A stretch of DNA of 38,132 nt from Planctomycetota bacterium (lineage in GTDB: Bacteria > Planctomycetota > Planctomycetia > Pirellulales > Pirellulaceae), in assembly GCA_029259935.1 (NCBI GenBank), contig JAJDEH010000449.1:1-38132 (forward strand). The letters run 5' to 3'. Made by a program: the position numbers and the translations under genes. How positions within the stretch are numbered: position 1 is the stretch's first letter; each line of letters starts with the position of its first letter. A model generated the notes under the pieces. The model was not told the DNA's origin. It saw only the letters and a list, made by a program, of their open reading frames with translations, and did no database searches. Shown piece by piece: positions 8,901 through 17,261 of this stretch.

Positions 8901-11900
8901 AGAAAACATCTCGATTCAGCAGGCCATGTTCCTGCCGGAAAGCCACCCCCGGGCCGTGCAGGTGACGGCTTCCAAGGAAATGGGCGGGCAATGCAACTTT
9001 GAAGTCTATAGCGTCCCAGCCGACACGGAAGATCCAAATTCTCGCTGGGCCCTGCACGCTTGCGGCAATCTGCGCCACGCGGAGTCCGAGGAAAAGACAC
9101 CGCGCGTCGTTGATTTGGATGAAGTTCGCGAAAACGTTACCAGCGAACAAACACGCGATGAATTCTACGAGCTGATGCGATCGCGAGGACTCGCTTATGG
9201 TCCCGCGTTCGAGGTGCTGGAGGAGGTGCAACGGGCCGACGAATGCGCCATTGCCAAGGTCAATTTGCCCGAGAAAATCGTGAAAGAACTGAGCGATTAT
9301 CACCTACATCCCGCTCTCGGCGACGCCTGTTTCCAATCGGTCGCCAGCGTCGTTCCGCTAGAATCAGATGGTTCCTACTCTCCGTACACCTATATGCCGA
9401 CTGGCGCGAACCGTGTTCAAATTCATGGCGAGCTTTGCGACAACATGCTCACCTACGCCATCCGCACGTCGGATGACGACGGCCCCAGCCCGGAGGCCGT
9501 GGAAGCGGATGTGTTTTTGGTGGACGAATCGGGGCGAGTGTTGGTCGAGTTTTCCGGCGTTCGAGTCCAGCGAGTGGGCAAGTCCGTGGGCGGAGCAGGC
9601 GAGACCGATGTACGCGATTGGCTCTACCAGATTCACTGGCAGCGGCAGGCGCTGGACGAAGCAGCCAACGCGGCACCACGGGGCACGTGGGTTATCTTCG
9701 CGGATTCGCAAGGCGTGGCCCGGCAACTGGCCGATTCGATTCATGGCCAATGCCGCTGCATCATGGTCACTCCCGGCGACAAGTTCAGCGAAACGATTGC
9801 CGAGAACGGCGACGCGGGCCTGTACCGGATCAATCCGCTCGCGACCGACGACTACAAACGGCTGTTTGAAGAAGTCATTGGAAAAGACGGTACCGGCTGT
9901 GCTGGAATCGTCCATCTGTGGAGCTTGGATGTTCCCGTATTGGAACGCGATGGAAAACAACAACTCGAGTCCGCACGCAGTCTGAGTACCGGCAGCGTGC
10001 TGCAGTTGATTCGCCAAGTTTCCCGGGCTCGTCTGCCCAAGCCGCCTCAAATGTGGCTGGCGACGCGCGGTGCTCAGTCCGTTACCGACGAAGATTCCAG
10101 CCTCTCGCCGGCCCAGTCGGCCTTGTGGGGACTGGGACGAGTCGCCGCGGTCGAACACGCGGAGCTGAAATGCCGGCTGCTCGATTTGGATCCGGACGTA
10201 TCGAAGTCGGATGCGGCGCGAGCTGTCGCCAATGAACTTTCGCAACCCACGGATGAAAGCCAGATCGCCTATCGGGGTAACGAGCGATTCGTGGCGCGGC
10301 TGAAAAGCGATCCGCAAGCCATCGCGGCGGACGATTCAAAGCAACAAGGAACACTGTCTGTTGCCAAGGATTCCCCGTTCCGTCTGCGGCTGGGAACGGC
10401 CGGCAGTTTCGATTCGCTATGGTTTGAATCGAGCAAACGCGAATTGCCCGAGCCGGGCCAGGTCGAATTGGAAGTGCGCGCCACGGGGCTCAACTTCAGC
10501 GACGTGCTCAAGGCGATGGGATTGTATCCGGGAATCAAGGACAAGGTCGTGCCATTGGGCATTGAGTGTTCGGGAGTCGTGACGGCCCTCGGCGAAGGCG
10601 TCGACGCGTTCCAAGTCGGCGACGAAGTGATGGGCGTCGTGCCCTTCAGTTTCGCTTCGCACGCCCGGACGGCGGACTACTGCCTGGTTCCCAAACCCAA
10701 AAACATCGACGATTGCGAAGCGGCCACCGTGCCGATCACGTTCCTGACGGCCTATTACGGGCTCATTCGGCTGGCTCAAATGCAGCCCGGCGAACGGGTT
10801 TTGATTCACGCCGGTGCGGGTGGCGTGGGATTGGCCGCGATTCAAATTGCCCAGCACATCGGTGCCGAGGTTTTCGCCACCGCCGGCAGCGACGAGAAAC
10901 GCGACTACCTGCGATCGCTGGGCGTCGAGCATGTCCTCAATTCGCGCACGGTGGATTTCGCCGACGAGATCATGGCGGCGACAGGGCGTGAGGGAGTCGA
11001 CATTGTCCTCAATTCGCTGCCGGGCGACGCGATCCCCAAGAGCTTGGGGATCCTGCGCGCTTATGGCCGCTTCCTCGAAATCGGCAAGACCGACATCTAT
11101 AAGAACTCGATGATCGGACTTGCGCCGTTTCAGGACAACTTGTCGTACTTCGCCATCGACCTCGATCGCATGTTGCGGCAGCGTCCCGATTACGTTCGCA
11201 AGATGTTCCCAGAGATGATGGAGTACTTCGATCGCGGCATCTATCAGCCGCTTGTGCTGACTCAGTTCTCGATCGACGAGACCGTGGACGCCTTCCGTTA
11301 CATGGCGCAGCGAAAGAACATCGGCAAGGTGGTCGTCTCTTTGGAACGCGACGCGGCCGATCCGTCCGACGATCAACAAGAGGCCGACGACGAAGCCAAA
11401 TTGATTCGCGCCGACGGTACCTACCTGGTCACCGGCGGCTTGGGAGCACTGGGCTTGCGCGTTGCTGGCTGGCTAGTCGAGCAAGGTGCCCAGCGAATTG
11501 CCCTGATGTCGCGCCGGGAGCCGTCGGACGAGGCCCGTCAATCGATCGACGCGCTCGCCACCGACGGCGTTTCCATCACCGCGATTCAAGGCGACGCCAG
11601 CGACCAGCAGTCGCTCAAGGGTGCTTTTTCGCAGATTCCCAAAGACTGGCCCAAGTTGCGCGGCGTGATTCACGCAGCGGGCGTGCTGGCCGACGGCGTG
11701 CTGTTCGACATGGAACTGGATCAGTTGGATAAGGCACTGGCCCCCAAGGTTCAAGGCGGCTGGAACTTGCACGCCGCCACGTTGGACCAACCGCTCGATT
11801 TCTTCGTGTTGTTCTCGTCGGTCGCTTGTATTCTGGGTTCGCCAGGTCAAGGCAACTACGCGGCCGCCAACGCGTTTTTGGATGGACTCGCGCAGTTCCG

Positions 11901-13389
11901 CCGCTCACAAGGGCTGCCCGCGACGTCGATCAACTGGGGTCCGTGGGCCGGATCGGGTATGGCTGCCGAAGGCGGCCGCGAAGACCAAATCAAATCACGA
12001 GGCATGGACCTCATCGACCCCGAAAACGGGCTCGACCTGATCGGCCGCTTGCTGGAAGCCGATGCGACCAACGTAACGGTGATGGATGCCCATTGGTCGG
12101 ACATGTTCAAACTGATGTCGGGCCGAGTTCCCTCGTTGTTGGCGACGATTGCCGAAACGGAAGGCAACGCCTCGGACGATTCGGCGGCCGAAGACGTCGA
12201 CCACGAATATCGCAACCGCCTGTTGGGCGCGGATCTGGACGAGCGGCAGACGCTGTTGCGCGAATACTTTACCGACGAACTGGCCCGCATCATGGGCTTG
12301 GAAGCGGACGATCTCGACCAGTCGCAACCGCTAAGCGAACTCGGCATGGATTCGCTGCTGGCCATGGAACTGAAGAACAACCTCGAACGCACATTGGCGT
12401 TTCAGATGCCGATGGCCGCCTTTTTGGAAACTCCCAGCATCACCACCCTTGCCGAACATGCCGCCAAGGCAATCGCCAGCGACGAGGGCACGACCGAAAC
12501 CACGGCGACAGCTCCGATGGAAAAGGAAGAAGACTGGAGCCCGCTGGTTCCGTTACAGAACGAAGGGAGCAAGCCGCCGCTGTTTTGCGTTCACCCGTTG
12601 GGGGGTGATGTGGGTTGCTACTACGATTTTGCTCGAGCGATGGGCGGCGAGCGTCAGGTGTACGCTCTGAAGGGACGAGGCAGCGAAGGCCGTTTCGATC
12701 CGCATCTGTCGCTGGATGACATGGCGCGGGACTACATCCAGGCGATTCGCGATCTTCAGCCCGAAGGCCCTTATTATCTGACAAGTTGGTCGGCGGGCGG
12801 CATCTATTCGATCGAAATCGCGCGGCAACTCCGTCAGCAAGGCGCGGAGGTCGGCTTGCTGGCCCTGTTCGACACACCGCTGCCTTCGATTTACGACGAC
12901 GTCAACGTCGAGGACGATATTCAGTTCCTGTTCGATCTGGCCAATTTCGCGAATTGGTTCTCGGGCGCGAACATCGACATGAAAGTATTCTCGGCCCAGC
13001 CGTTCGAAACCCTTGACGAACAGGGCCGTTGGGATTTGACCCTGGAAATCGGCAAGCAGCACGGTGCCGTTCCCCAAGATGCGTCGTCGGACCATCTGCG
13101 GCGCGTGGTGCAGGCGGGCAAGTCGCACGCCAAGATGATCAAGGCTTATCAGCCCGGTGCCTTCGGCCAGAAGATCGTTCTGTTCCGGCCCGAGCAGCCC
13201 AACGTACTGGCCGAAATGACGGGCCAAACTCATCCCGCCGATCTGGGTTGGGGCGAGATTCTCGGTGACGACTTGCAAATGAAACAGTCCGCGGGCGACC
13301 ACTTCACGATGATGCGCGGCGAAAACGCCATGGAACTGGCACGACGTGTTAATGAAACATTGCAGCAGTTAGAAGCCCGTCCCAAGTGA
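5929..13389 (+). CDS. Single-module reducing type I polyketide synthase (KS-AT-DH-ER-KR-ACP-TE)
   Basis: This 2486-residue protein carries one full fatty-acid-synthase-like module. KS spans about 31-457 with Cys204 (DTACSSG), His339 (EAHGTGTP) and His379 (NIGHTE). AT spans about 562-860 with Ser655 (GHSVGE) and HAFHSP at 755, which predicts malonyl-CoA. DH spans about 928-1217 with His959 (HQVQGSPVVP) and Asp1132 (HPALGDACFQ). A non-catalytic KR-like linker region follows. ER spans about 1485-1803 with the NADPH loop HAGAGGVG at 1627. KR spans about 1830-2010 with TGGLGALG, Ser1964, Tyr1977 and Asn1981. ACP has phosphopantetheine Ser2142 (LGMDSL). TE spans about 2215-2480 with Ser2288 in SWSAGG, Asp2315 and His2458. 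Every catalytic residue I looked for is present, so repeated use to make a fully reduced chain, released by the TE, is expected. There is no methyltransferase domain. The N-terminal LSPAKRRLLEQRL helix resembles linker helices seen before KS domains. Confidence 0.96.
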   Translation: MVELSERLTNLSPAKRRLLEQRLKKKPGVAEPIAIVGMSCRFAGAHNLQEYWRIIHDGIDGTGEIPSWRWDVEGLYDSTGQETGKMSVKWAGMVDGIDQFDPMFFGISPREASRMDPQQRLLLEVSWEALEVAGLAPDRMSGTATGVFVGIGGTDYSKIPSQFEDYYHYIDAHVGTGNALSIAANRVSYILDLRGPSMAIDTACSSGMMGLHLAMQALRNRDCDAALAGGVNAILTPETTIAFSKAQMLSSDGHCRPFDSAANGYVRGEGCGMIVLKRLTDAQRDGDNVLAVVRASATNQDGRTSGITAPNGVSQQKCIHAALKQAGLTTDQVSYIEAHGTGTPLGDPIEVDALGKVFRQRSEKDSPLHISSVKANIGHTETVSGIAGIIKVVLMMQHRQIPPQLHFHELNPHMSLDGTRLRIPQELTEWKTYGKTRVAGVSSFGFGGSNTHVIIEEAQPAKQPAAPEIDRDLHLMTLSAKSKSALERLAKRHAEFVSENPDVALADLCNSMNVGRSHFNHRATIAAPNRTDLLEKLAAIAEGKKASGVKLAQVKLATAPKVAFLFTGQGSQYVGMGRGLYETQPVFRETLDECDAILREELEQSLLSVLYPESDAPTPIDETAYTQPALFSIEYALAKLWRSWGIEPSVLIGHSVGEYVAATVSGILSLEDGLRLIAKRASLMQRLPRDGSMAVIFASMDETQKQLRGFETRVSIAAANGPENTVISGKADAVQELIEQFEADGVKTQPLTVSHAFHSPLMDPMLDEFESFAETIDFQAPQIPVVSNLTGQLITEEPPRAGYWRSHVRNAVRFADGMQLLTEQNVHVMLEIGPAPILLGMGRRCLPKSEAAWLPSLRKGQSDSKILFNTLAELYGAGATIDWRGFDSPWPRRKVILPTYPFEQNRYWFTADTAKRSSLGGRGGPVVHPLLGSRIPSALDATLFEGRLSSRSPAYLVDHQVQGSPVVPAAAYIEQGFATAEQVFGDGHHLLENISIQQAMFLPESHPRAVQVTASKEMGGQCNFEVYSVPADTEDPNSRWALHACGNLRHAESEEKTPRVVDLDEVRENVTSEQTRDEFYELMRSRGLAYGPAFEVLEEVQRADECAIAKVNLPEKIVKELSDYHLHPALGDACFQSVASVVPLESDGSYSPYTYMPTGANRVQIHGELCDNMLTYAIRTSDDDGPSPEAVEADVFLVDESGRVLVEFSGVRVQRVGKSVGGAGETDVRDWLYQIHWQRQALDEAANAAPRGTWVIFADSQGVARQLADSIHGQCRCIMVTPGDKFSETIAENGDAGLYRINPLATDDYKRLFEEVIGKDGTGCAGIVHLWSLDVPVLERDGKQQLESARSLSTGSVLQLIRQVSRARLPKPPQMWLATRGAQSVTDEDSSLSPAQSALWGLGRVAAVEHAELKCRLLDLDPDVSKSDAARAVANELSQPTDESQIAYRGNERFVARLKSDPQAIAADDSKQQGTLSVAKDSPFRLRLGTAGSFDSLWFESSKRELPEPGQVELEVRATGLNFSDVLKAMGLYPGIKDKVVPLGIECSGVVTALGEGVDAFQVGDEVMGVVPFSFASHARTADYCLVPKPKNIDDCEAATVPITFLTAYYGLIRLAQMQPGERVLIHAGAGGVGLAAIQIAQHIGAEVFATAGSDEKRDYLRSLGVEHVLNSRTVDFADEIMAATGREGVDIVLNSLPGDAIPKSLGILRAYGRFLEIGKTDIYKNSMIGLAPFQDNLSYFAIDLDRMLRQRPDYVRKMFPEMMEYFDRGIYQPLVLTQFSIDETVDAFRYMAQRKNIGKVVVSLERDAADPSDDQQEADDEAKLIRADGTYLVTGGLGALGLRVAGWLVEQGAQRIALMSRREPSDEARQSIDALATDGVSITAIQGDASDQQSLKGAFSQIPKDWPKLRGVIHAAGVLADGVLFDMELDQLDKALAPKVQGGWNLHAATLDQPLDFFVLFSSVACILGSPGQGNYAAANAFLDGLAQFRRSQGLPATSINWGPWAGSGMAAEGGREDQIKSRGMDLIDPENGLDLIGRLLEADATNVTVMDAHWSDMFKLMSGRVPSLLATIAETEGNASDDSAAEDVDHEYRNRLLGADLDERQTLLREYFTDELARIMGLEADDLDQSQPLSELGMDSLLAMELKNNLERTLAFQMPMAAFLETPSITTLAEHAAKAIASDEGTTETTATAPMEKEEDWSPLVPLQNEGSKPPLFCVHPLGGDVGCYYDFARAMGGERQVYALKGRGSEGRFDPHLSLDDMARDYIQAIRDLQPEGPYYLTSWSAGGIYSIEIARQLRQQGAEVGLLALFDTPLPSIYDDVNVEDDIQFLFDLANFANWFSGANIDMKVFSAQPFETLDEQGRWDLTLEIGKQHGAVPQDASSDHLRRVVQAGKSHAKMIKAYQPGAFGQKIVLFRPEQPNVLAEMTGQTHPADLGWGEILGDDLQMKQSAGDHFTMMRGENAMELARRVNETLQQLEARPK

Positions 13390-13407
13390 CGGGGATTGGA
13401 ATCCGCC

Positions 13408-14634
13408 ATGAGCGAACTAGCGACCATCGAAGTACCCTCCGAACTTCCTAGCGACGAGTTGCGAGACCCCCAACTCAGCCGACGCGTCAACGAACTGCGG
13501 CAAGCGGACAATTGGCGAAATTGGTTTTACCTGGGGCGCGAATATGTGCTGTTGGCCTTGGTGCTGGCCGGATCACTGGCCTTTTACTTCTACCGGATCC
13601 AAATGGGCCTTTCGTGGTGGTGGCTGATTCCAGCCGGTTTCGTGGCCACGTTCCTGGTCGGCGTCATGCAGCATCGATTAGCGATGCTGGGCCACGAGGG
13701 GAGTCACTACGTCCTTTTCCGCAACCGGCAACTTAACGAAGTTGCCTCGAATTGGCTGTGCTTCTATCCCTTGTGGAGCTTGACGCACAACTATCGCGTC
13801 CAGCATTTCGCGCACCACCAACATGTGAACGACCCGGAGCTTGACCCTGTTGTCATAGAAATGATGACGAGCGGCAATTACTTTCGGTATCCCATGCCGG
13901 TTGCCGAGTTCATCTGGAGCTGCGTGTTCAAACTCTATTTTTGGTTGCCGGGCCTGGTACGTTACACGCTGGTTCGCGCCCGCTACGCCACGCTGGGCGA
14001 TTGCCCTAAGTGTTACAAGACCGGCGAAAAGCGTTCGCTGTTGGTTCCGGCCTTGAGTATCGGCTACCTGATCGCCTTGCTGGGCAGTCTCATCGTCGGC
14101 GTCGCCATGGGCCTGACTTGGCTGCTGGCGGCCGCGCCGGTCGTTTGTCTGGCGGTGTTCCTGATTGGCAGCTTCTTGATTCCGACGAGCGCCTATTCCC
14201 AAACCAAGATCAAGCCGGTCATGTCCGGCCGTTCCTCGAACATTCAGCGGGCCCTCTTTATTGCGATTCTGCTCACTTCGCTGGCCTGGCTTCAACAGTG
14301 GACGGGCCAGCCGTGGATCGCGCTGTACATGATTCTGTGGGTCGTTCCGTTGACCACTTCGTTCGCCTACCTAATGATCTTGCGAGAAGACATTCAACAC
14401 GCCAACACAGGCATGGAAGGTTTTTCGCACACGCGAAACTTCCGCGGCAACCCGTTGTTCAAGTGGATCGTGTTTCCCTACAACATGGACTACCACCTGC
14501 CGCACCATCTATATCAGTTCGTGCCGCATTACAACCTGCCGCAGCTCGATGATCTGTTGCGCGAAACCAAGGTGTACCAGGAAAACGCGATTGTCGTGGA
14601 CGGCTATTTGTTGAGCCATCCGGACCACGCCTGA
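13408..14634 (+). CDS. Membrane fatty-acid desaturase or hydroxylase
   Basis: This 408-residue integral membrane protein has the three histidine clusters of the di-iron desaturase superfamily: H96-EGS-H100, H133-FA-HH-Q-H139, and H363-LP-HH367 followed by a further histidine in VPHYN. Hydrophobic segments lie at about 38-75, 165-185, 210-255 and 285-320. The enzyme should use O2 and an electron donor to insert a double bond, or a hydroxyl group, into an acyl chain at the membrane. The ATG at 13408 is preferred to the TTG at 13396 because a GGA-containing site sits about 7 bp before it. The gene begins only 18 bp after the synthase stop codon, which strongly suggests it acts on the chain made by that synthase (inference). 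Family membership alone does not separate desaturation from hydroxylation or ketolation. Confidence 0.9.
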   Translation: MSELATIEVPSELPSDELRDPQLSRRVNELRQADNWRNWFYLGREYVLLALVLAGSLAFYFYRIQMGLSWWWLIPAGFVATFLVGVMQHRLAMLGHEGSHYVLFRNRQLNEVASNWLCFYPLWSLTHNYRVQHFAHHQHVNDPELDPVVIEMMTSGNYFRYPMPVAEFIWSCVFKLYFWLPGLVRYTLVRARYATLGDCPKCYKTGEKRSLLVPALSIGYLIALLGSLIVGVAMGLTWLLAAAPVVCLAVFLIGSFLIPTSAYSQTKIKPVMSGRSSNIQRALFIAILLTSLAWLQQWTGQPWIALYMILWVVPLTTSFAYLMILREDIQHANTGMEGFSHTRNFRGNPLFKWIVFPYNMDYHLPHHLYQFVPHYNLPQLDDLLRETKVYQENAIVVDGYLLSHPDHA

Positions 14635-14732
14635 TCGGCCGCTCCGACGTGATGGCCCGAATCGCGTAGTTGCGGCCGCCCCCGGGTCCGTTTGTCTCAT
14701 TCCGCGATGCGACGTGACGACCACATGAGAGC

Positions 14733-15500
14733 CTACCGCCACTCGCCAATCCTTGCTCGCTCTTGAGTCGTTTGTTTCGACAAGCTTGGCTTCTCAAGGA
14801 AATCTTCCGCGTGTTCGAGTACGGGCTGACGCGCGATGTAATCGATCTTCTCAAGAAAATCTTCGACGTCCACGAGAGAAACGTAGTCTTCACCGCGACT
14901 CGACACCGACACGTAAACCTCCTCGGGAATATAGCCACGCAGGACAAAGCGACCCACAATCTGACGTCTATTCCGATCGATGACCGTGCCCGTCAAGAAT
15001 TCCTGTTTGATTCTGCCGCCGCCGGAATGCCTGCCGACGGTTTCTAGCGTTTTTTCAACCCAAACAATCGTCTGCACTTCATGATCTTGAAAAGCTCGCA
15101 GTCTTAGTGGTATCTCGCGATGCCAACGATGCAGCCGCCCGTCTTCCAGCCGGGCGTCGCGCTCGATCACCACCAGTTTTCCACGGATGTAACTGCCCGC
15201 CAGATCGTCTTCGGCTGGCATTGGTCCCAAAAATAAATCCACGAGAGCCGTGAACGCCGAACTCTCGGGTTTGGTGATCGACGAATACTCGCTGGCATGC
15301 TCTCGCAATTCCGCATAACGGTCGCCCTCGACAACGCCGCTGCAAAATACGAACAGAGCCAGGCCGAAGATCGCCAAAATACAAACCGCGATCCCCGCGA
15401 AGCCAACGAACATCAACAAGCCGTTGAAGGTTGAGTGCGACCGCAGCTCGGCGGGCAGCGGTTCGGCGGACTCCAACTCAATAATTTTCTTGTCGTGCAT
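14733..15500 (-). CDS. Membrane-anchored protein of unknown function
   Basis: I do not recognise this 255-residue protein. It has a short polar N-terminus, one strong hydrophobic segment at about residues 27-52 (GLLMFVGFAGIAVCILAIF and onward), and a mostly polar remainder of about 200 residues rich in charged residues and beta-like segments. This suggests a single-pass or bitopic protein with its C-terminal domain outside the cytoplasm. It is convergent with the desaturase (98 bp between stops) and has the same direction as the MoxR/DUF58 locus, 315 bp beyond DUF58. It could belong functionally to that locus, but the long gap makes shared transcription uncertain. Confidence 0.75.
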   Translation of the reverse strand: MHDKKIIELESAEPLPAELRSHSTFNGLLMFVGFAGIAVCILAIFGLALFVFCSGVVEGDRYAELREHASEYSSITKPESSAFTALVDLFLGPMPAEDDLAGSYIRGKLVVIERDARLEDGRLHRWHREIPLRLRAFQDHEVQTIVWVEKTLETVGRHSGGGRIKQEFLTGTVIDRNRRQIVGRFVLRGYIPEEVYVSVSSRGEDYVSLVDVEDFLEKIDYIARQPVLEHAEDFLEKPSLSKQTTQERARIGEWR

Positions 15501-15815
15501 GAAATTGGCTCAAAAAATGGCACGCAGTCGATCCTCGCGCGATGATTGCGGTACCTCCAGCGACTGGTAGGCCGTGCGAGGCAACCGTGACCTTGTAACA
15601 CACAGCCGCTCACCTTCACGCCCTCACCCGTTGTCGTCATCTTATGCAATCTCAAGGGGCACTTCTACCAAAAAGACTCGGTGATGATCTGCAGTTCGCT
15701 ATCACCGCCTAAAGAAACGAAGCCGCAAGCAATTTTTCCGCGAGGCATTCCCGTATCGCCAGCATTCCCGGTATCTCGAGTGACTGGCTCGATGCTTCAG
15801 GGAGCCCCGCAACCT
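15501..15815. other. Intergenic region between DUF58 and the membrane protein gene
   Basis: This 315 bp stretch has no credible gene. It should contain the promoter of the minus-strand membrane protein gene. A short direct repeat of GCATTCCCG occurs around 15745-15772. I see no clear hairpin terminator after the DUF58 stop codon. Confidence 0.4.
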
Positions 15816-17261
15816 CTAAAGCAAGTGCCGAGCCTTGATTTCCAAATAGCGATTGACCAGCGGCGCGGTCATGTCTTCCGGATACGTGTCGATCGTGAGG
15901 ACTCGCTGGTGCTCAAGGTCGGTCAACACTTGATGCCGCCACGTCAGGATCTCGGCGGCGGCGGCCGCGCGAAACAGGTCCAATTCTTCACGAGGGGTGG
16001 CATTGGCCGCATCGAACAGGTGGCGATCGCGCAGCAGCACCCCCAGCGGCAGGTGACGGCCCACCAGTGAACTAAGGTGGACGTGCAACTGGTGCGAGTT
16101 CACTTCATCGATGATGTTCGAGACCACGACCACCAGCGACCGTTTGGGACAATGGGTCCGCAGGTAGAGAAAAGCCTCGTCGTACCTCGATTCAACAAGC
16201 TCCGGAAAGCGGTCGTAGGAAGCATGCAACAACTGGTTCATCTGCTTCATGCCGCTGCGCGGTGGAACGAACGTATGCACATGGTCCGAGAAACAGATCA
16301 AGCCCACCGAATCGCCCTGCTTCAACGCAACATAACTCATCATCAACATCGAGTTCAGCGAATGATCGAGCAGGCTTAGGCCCTGGGCCAGATTCGACAT
16401 CATGCGGCCACAGTCCAACAGGAATATGATCCGCTGACTTTGATTGGTCTGAAAGTCCTTGACGGTCAGCTTGCGCCGCCGCGCCGTGCTGCGCCAGTCC
16501 ATGTGTTTGTAGTTGTCGTCGCGAGTGAAGTCACGCAGCCGTTCAAACTCGTTGTCTTGCCCAATGCGCCGCGTGCGTCGGACTCCCATCAAGCTCAGGC
16601 GATTGGTGCGGGCCAGGATGGCGTATTCGGCCAATTGCTTCATGTCGGGATAGACATTGATCGCCGTTTCGCAGGCGCAAAAGCGAAAGGCTTGCCAAAA
16701 TGTCAATCGGCTGCGAACGCGCAAATAGACCTTTCTCATATTAAAAGACCCGCGGCGGCTGGCCTTCATGTCGTAGGTCAAAATCGATCGGCTGCGAGGA
16801 GCCAGGCGGATGACGAACTCCGTTCGGCTGGCAGTACACTCCTGCGGCACGTCATCGCGGATCCAAACCGTCAAAGGCCGCCTAGAATGATTGTTCACCG
16901 TCAGCGTGACTTTGTGATTCTGGCCAATCGAGGCGATGCGCATCGCGCTGCGTTCGACGGTCACGCTGCTCAAGCTAGGAACCGTCAACAGGTCGGCGAG
17001 GCCAACCGCCGCGATGACGGCGTCAAAGATCAGCACGATCCAAAAATTCGACGGTTGAAACAGCACGGTGATACTGCCCAGAATCGGAATTACCAACAGC
17101 AGCGCCAGCGTGACGTTGGGAAAGATACGCCGGAAGTAGGCGAACACGAGGAACGGCAGCACGAAGATCCCGACCCACAGCCAAGGCAAACCCTGCAGCG
17201 CTTCCCATAACTGAGCGGGATCGTCAATAAACGAAGTCGAGGAATTAGGTCCGTCGTTCAA
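15816..17261 (-). CDS. DUF58 family protein (partner of MoxR ATPase)
   Basis: This 481-residue protein has two or three membrane segments at the N-terminus (about 27-44, 49-68 and 73-92), an immunoglobulin-like beta region (about 98-170), and the DUF58 signature EFERLRDFTRDDNYKHMDW at 238-256. A von Willebrand A-like domain follows, starting FLLDCGRMM at about 280; its metal site is degenerate, because the DxSxS pattern reads DCGRM. In known MoxR systems DUF58 proteins are thought to be membrane-linked adaptors that work with the ATPase encoded beside them. Its ATG overlaps the MoxR stop by 4 bp, so translation of the two is coupled. Confidence 0.93.
   Translation of the reverse strand: MNDGPNSSTSFIDDPAQLWEALQGLPWLWVGIFVLPFLVFAYFRRIFPNVTLALLLVIPILGSITVLFQPSNFWIVLIFDAVIAAVGLADLLTVPSLSSVTVERSAMRIASIGQNHKVTLTVNNHSRRPLTVWIRDDVPQECTASRTEFVIRLAPRSRSILTYDMKASRRGSFNMRKVYLRVRSRLTFWQAFRFCACETAINVYPDMKQLAEYAILARTNRLSLMGVRRTRRIGQDNEFERLRDFTRDDNYKHMDWRSTARRRKLTVKDFQTNQSQRIIFLLDCGRMMSNLAQGLSLLDHSLNSMLMMSYVALKQGDSVGLICFSDHVHTFVPPRSGMKQMNQLLHASYDRFPELVESRYDEAFLYLRTHCPKRSLVVVVSNIIDEVNSHQLHVHLSSLVGRHLPLGVLLRDRHLFDAANATPREELDLFRAAAAAEILTWRHQVLTDLEHQRVLTIDTYPEDMTAPLVNRYLEIKARHLL

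Noticed and set aside
9364..11379. Two minus-strand open frames of more than 300 codons inside the polyketide synthase
   Set aside because: They oppose the DH, linker and ER coding sequence and show no domain or start signal. GC-rich genes often give such shadows.
5929..13389. Polyunsaturated fatty acid synthase (Pfa type)
   Set aside because: There is a single ACP, a complete ER-KR pair and a C-terminal thioesterase, not tandem ACPs or the split Pfa domain order.
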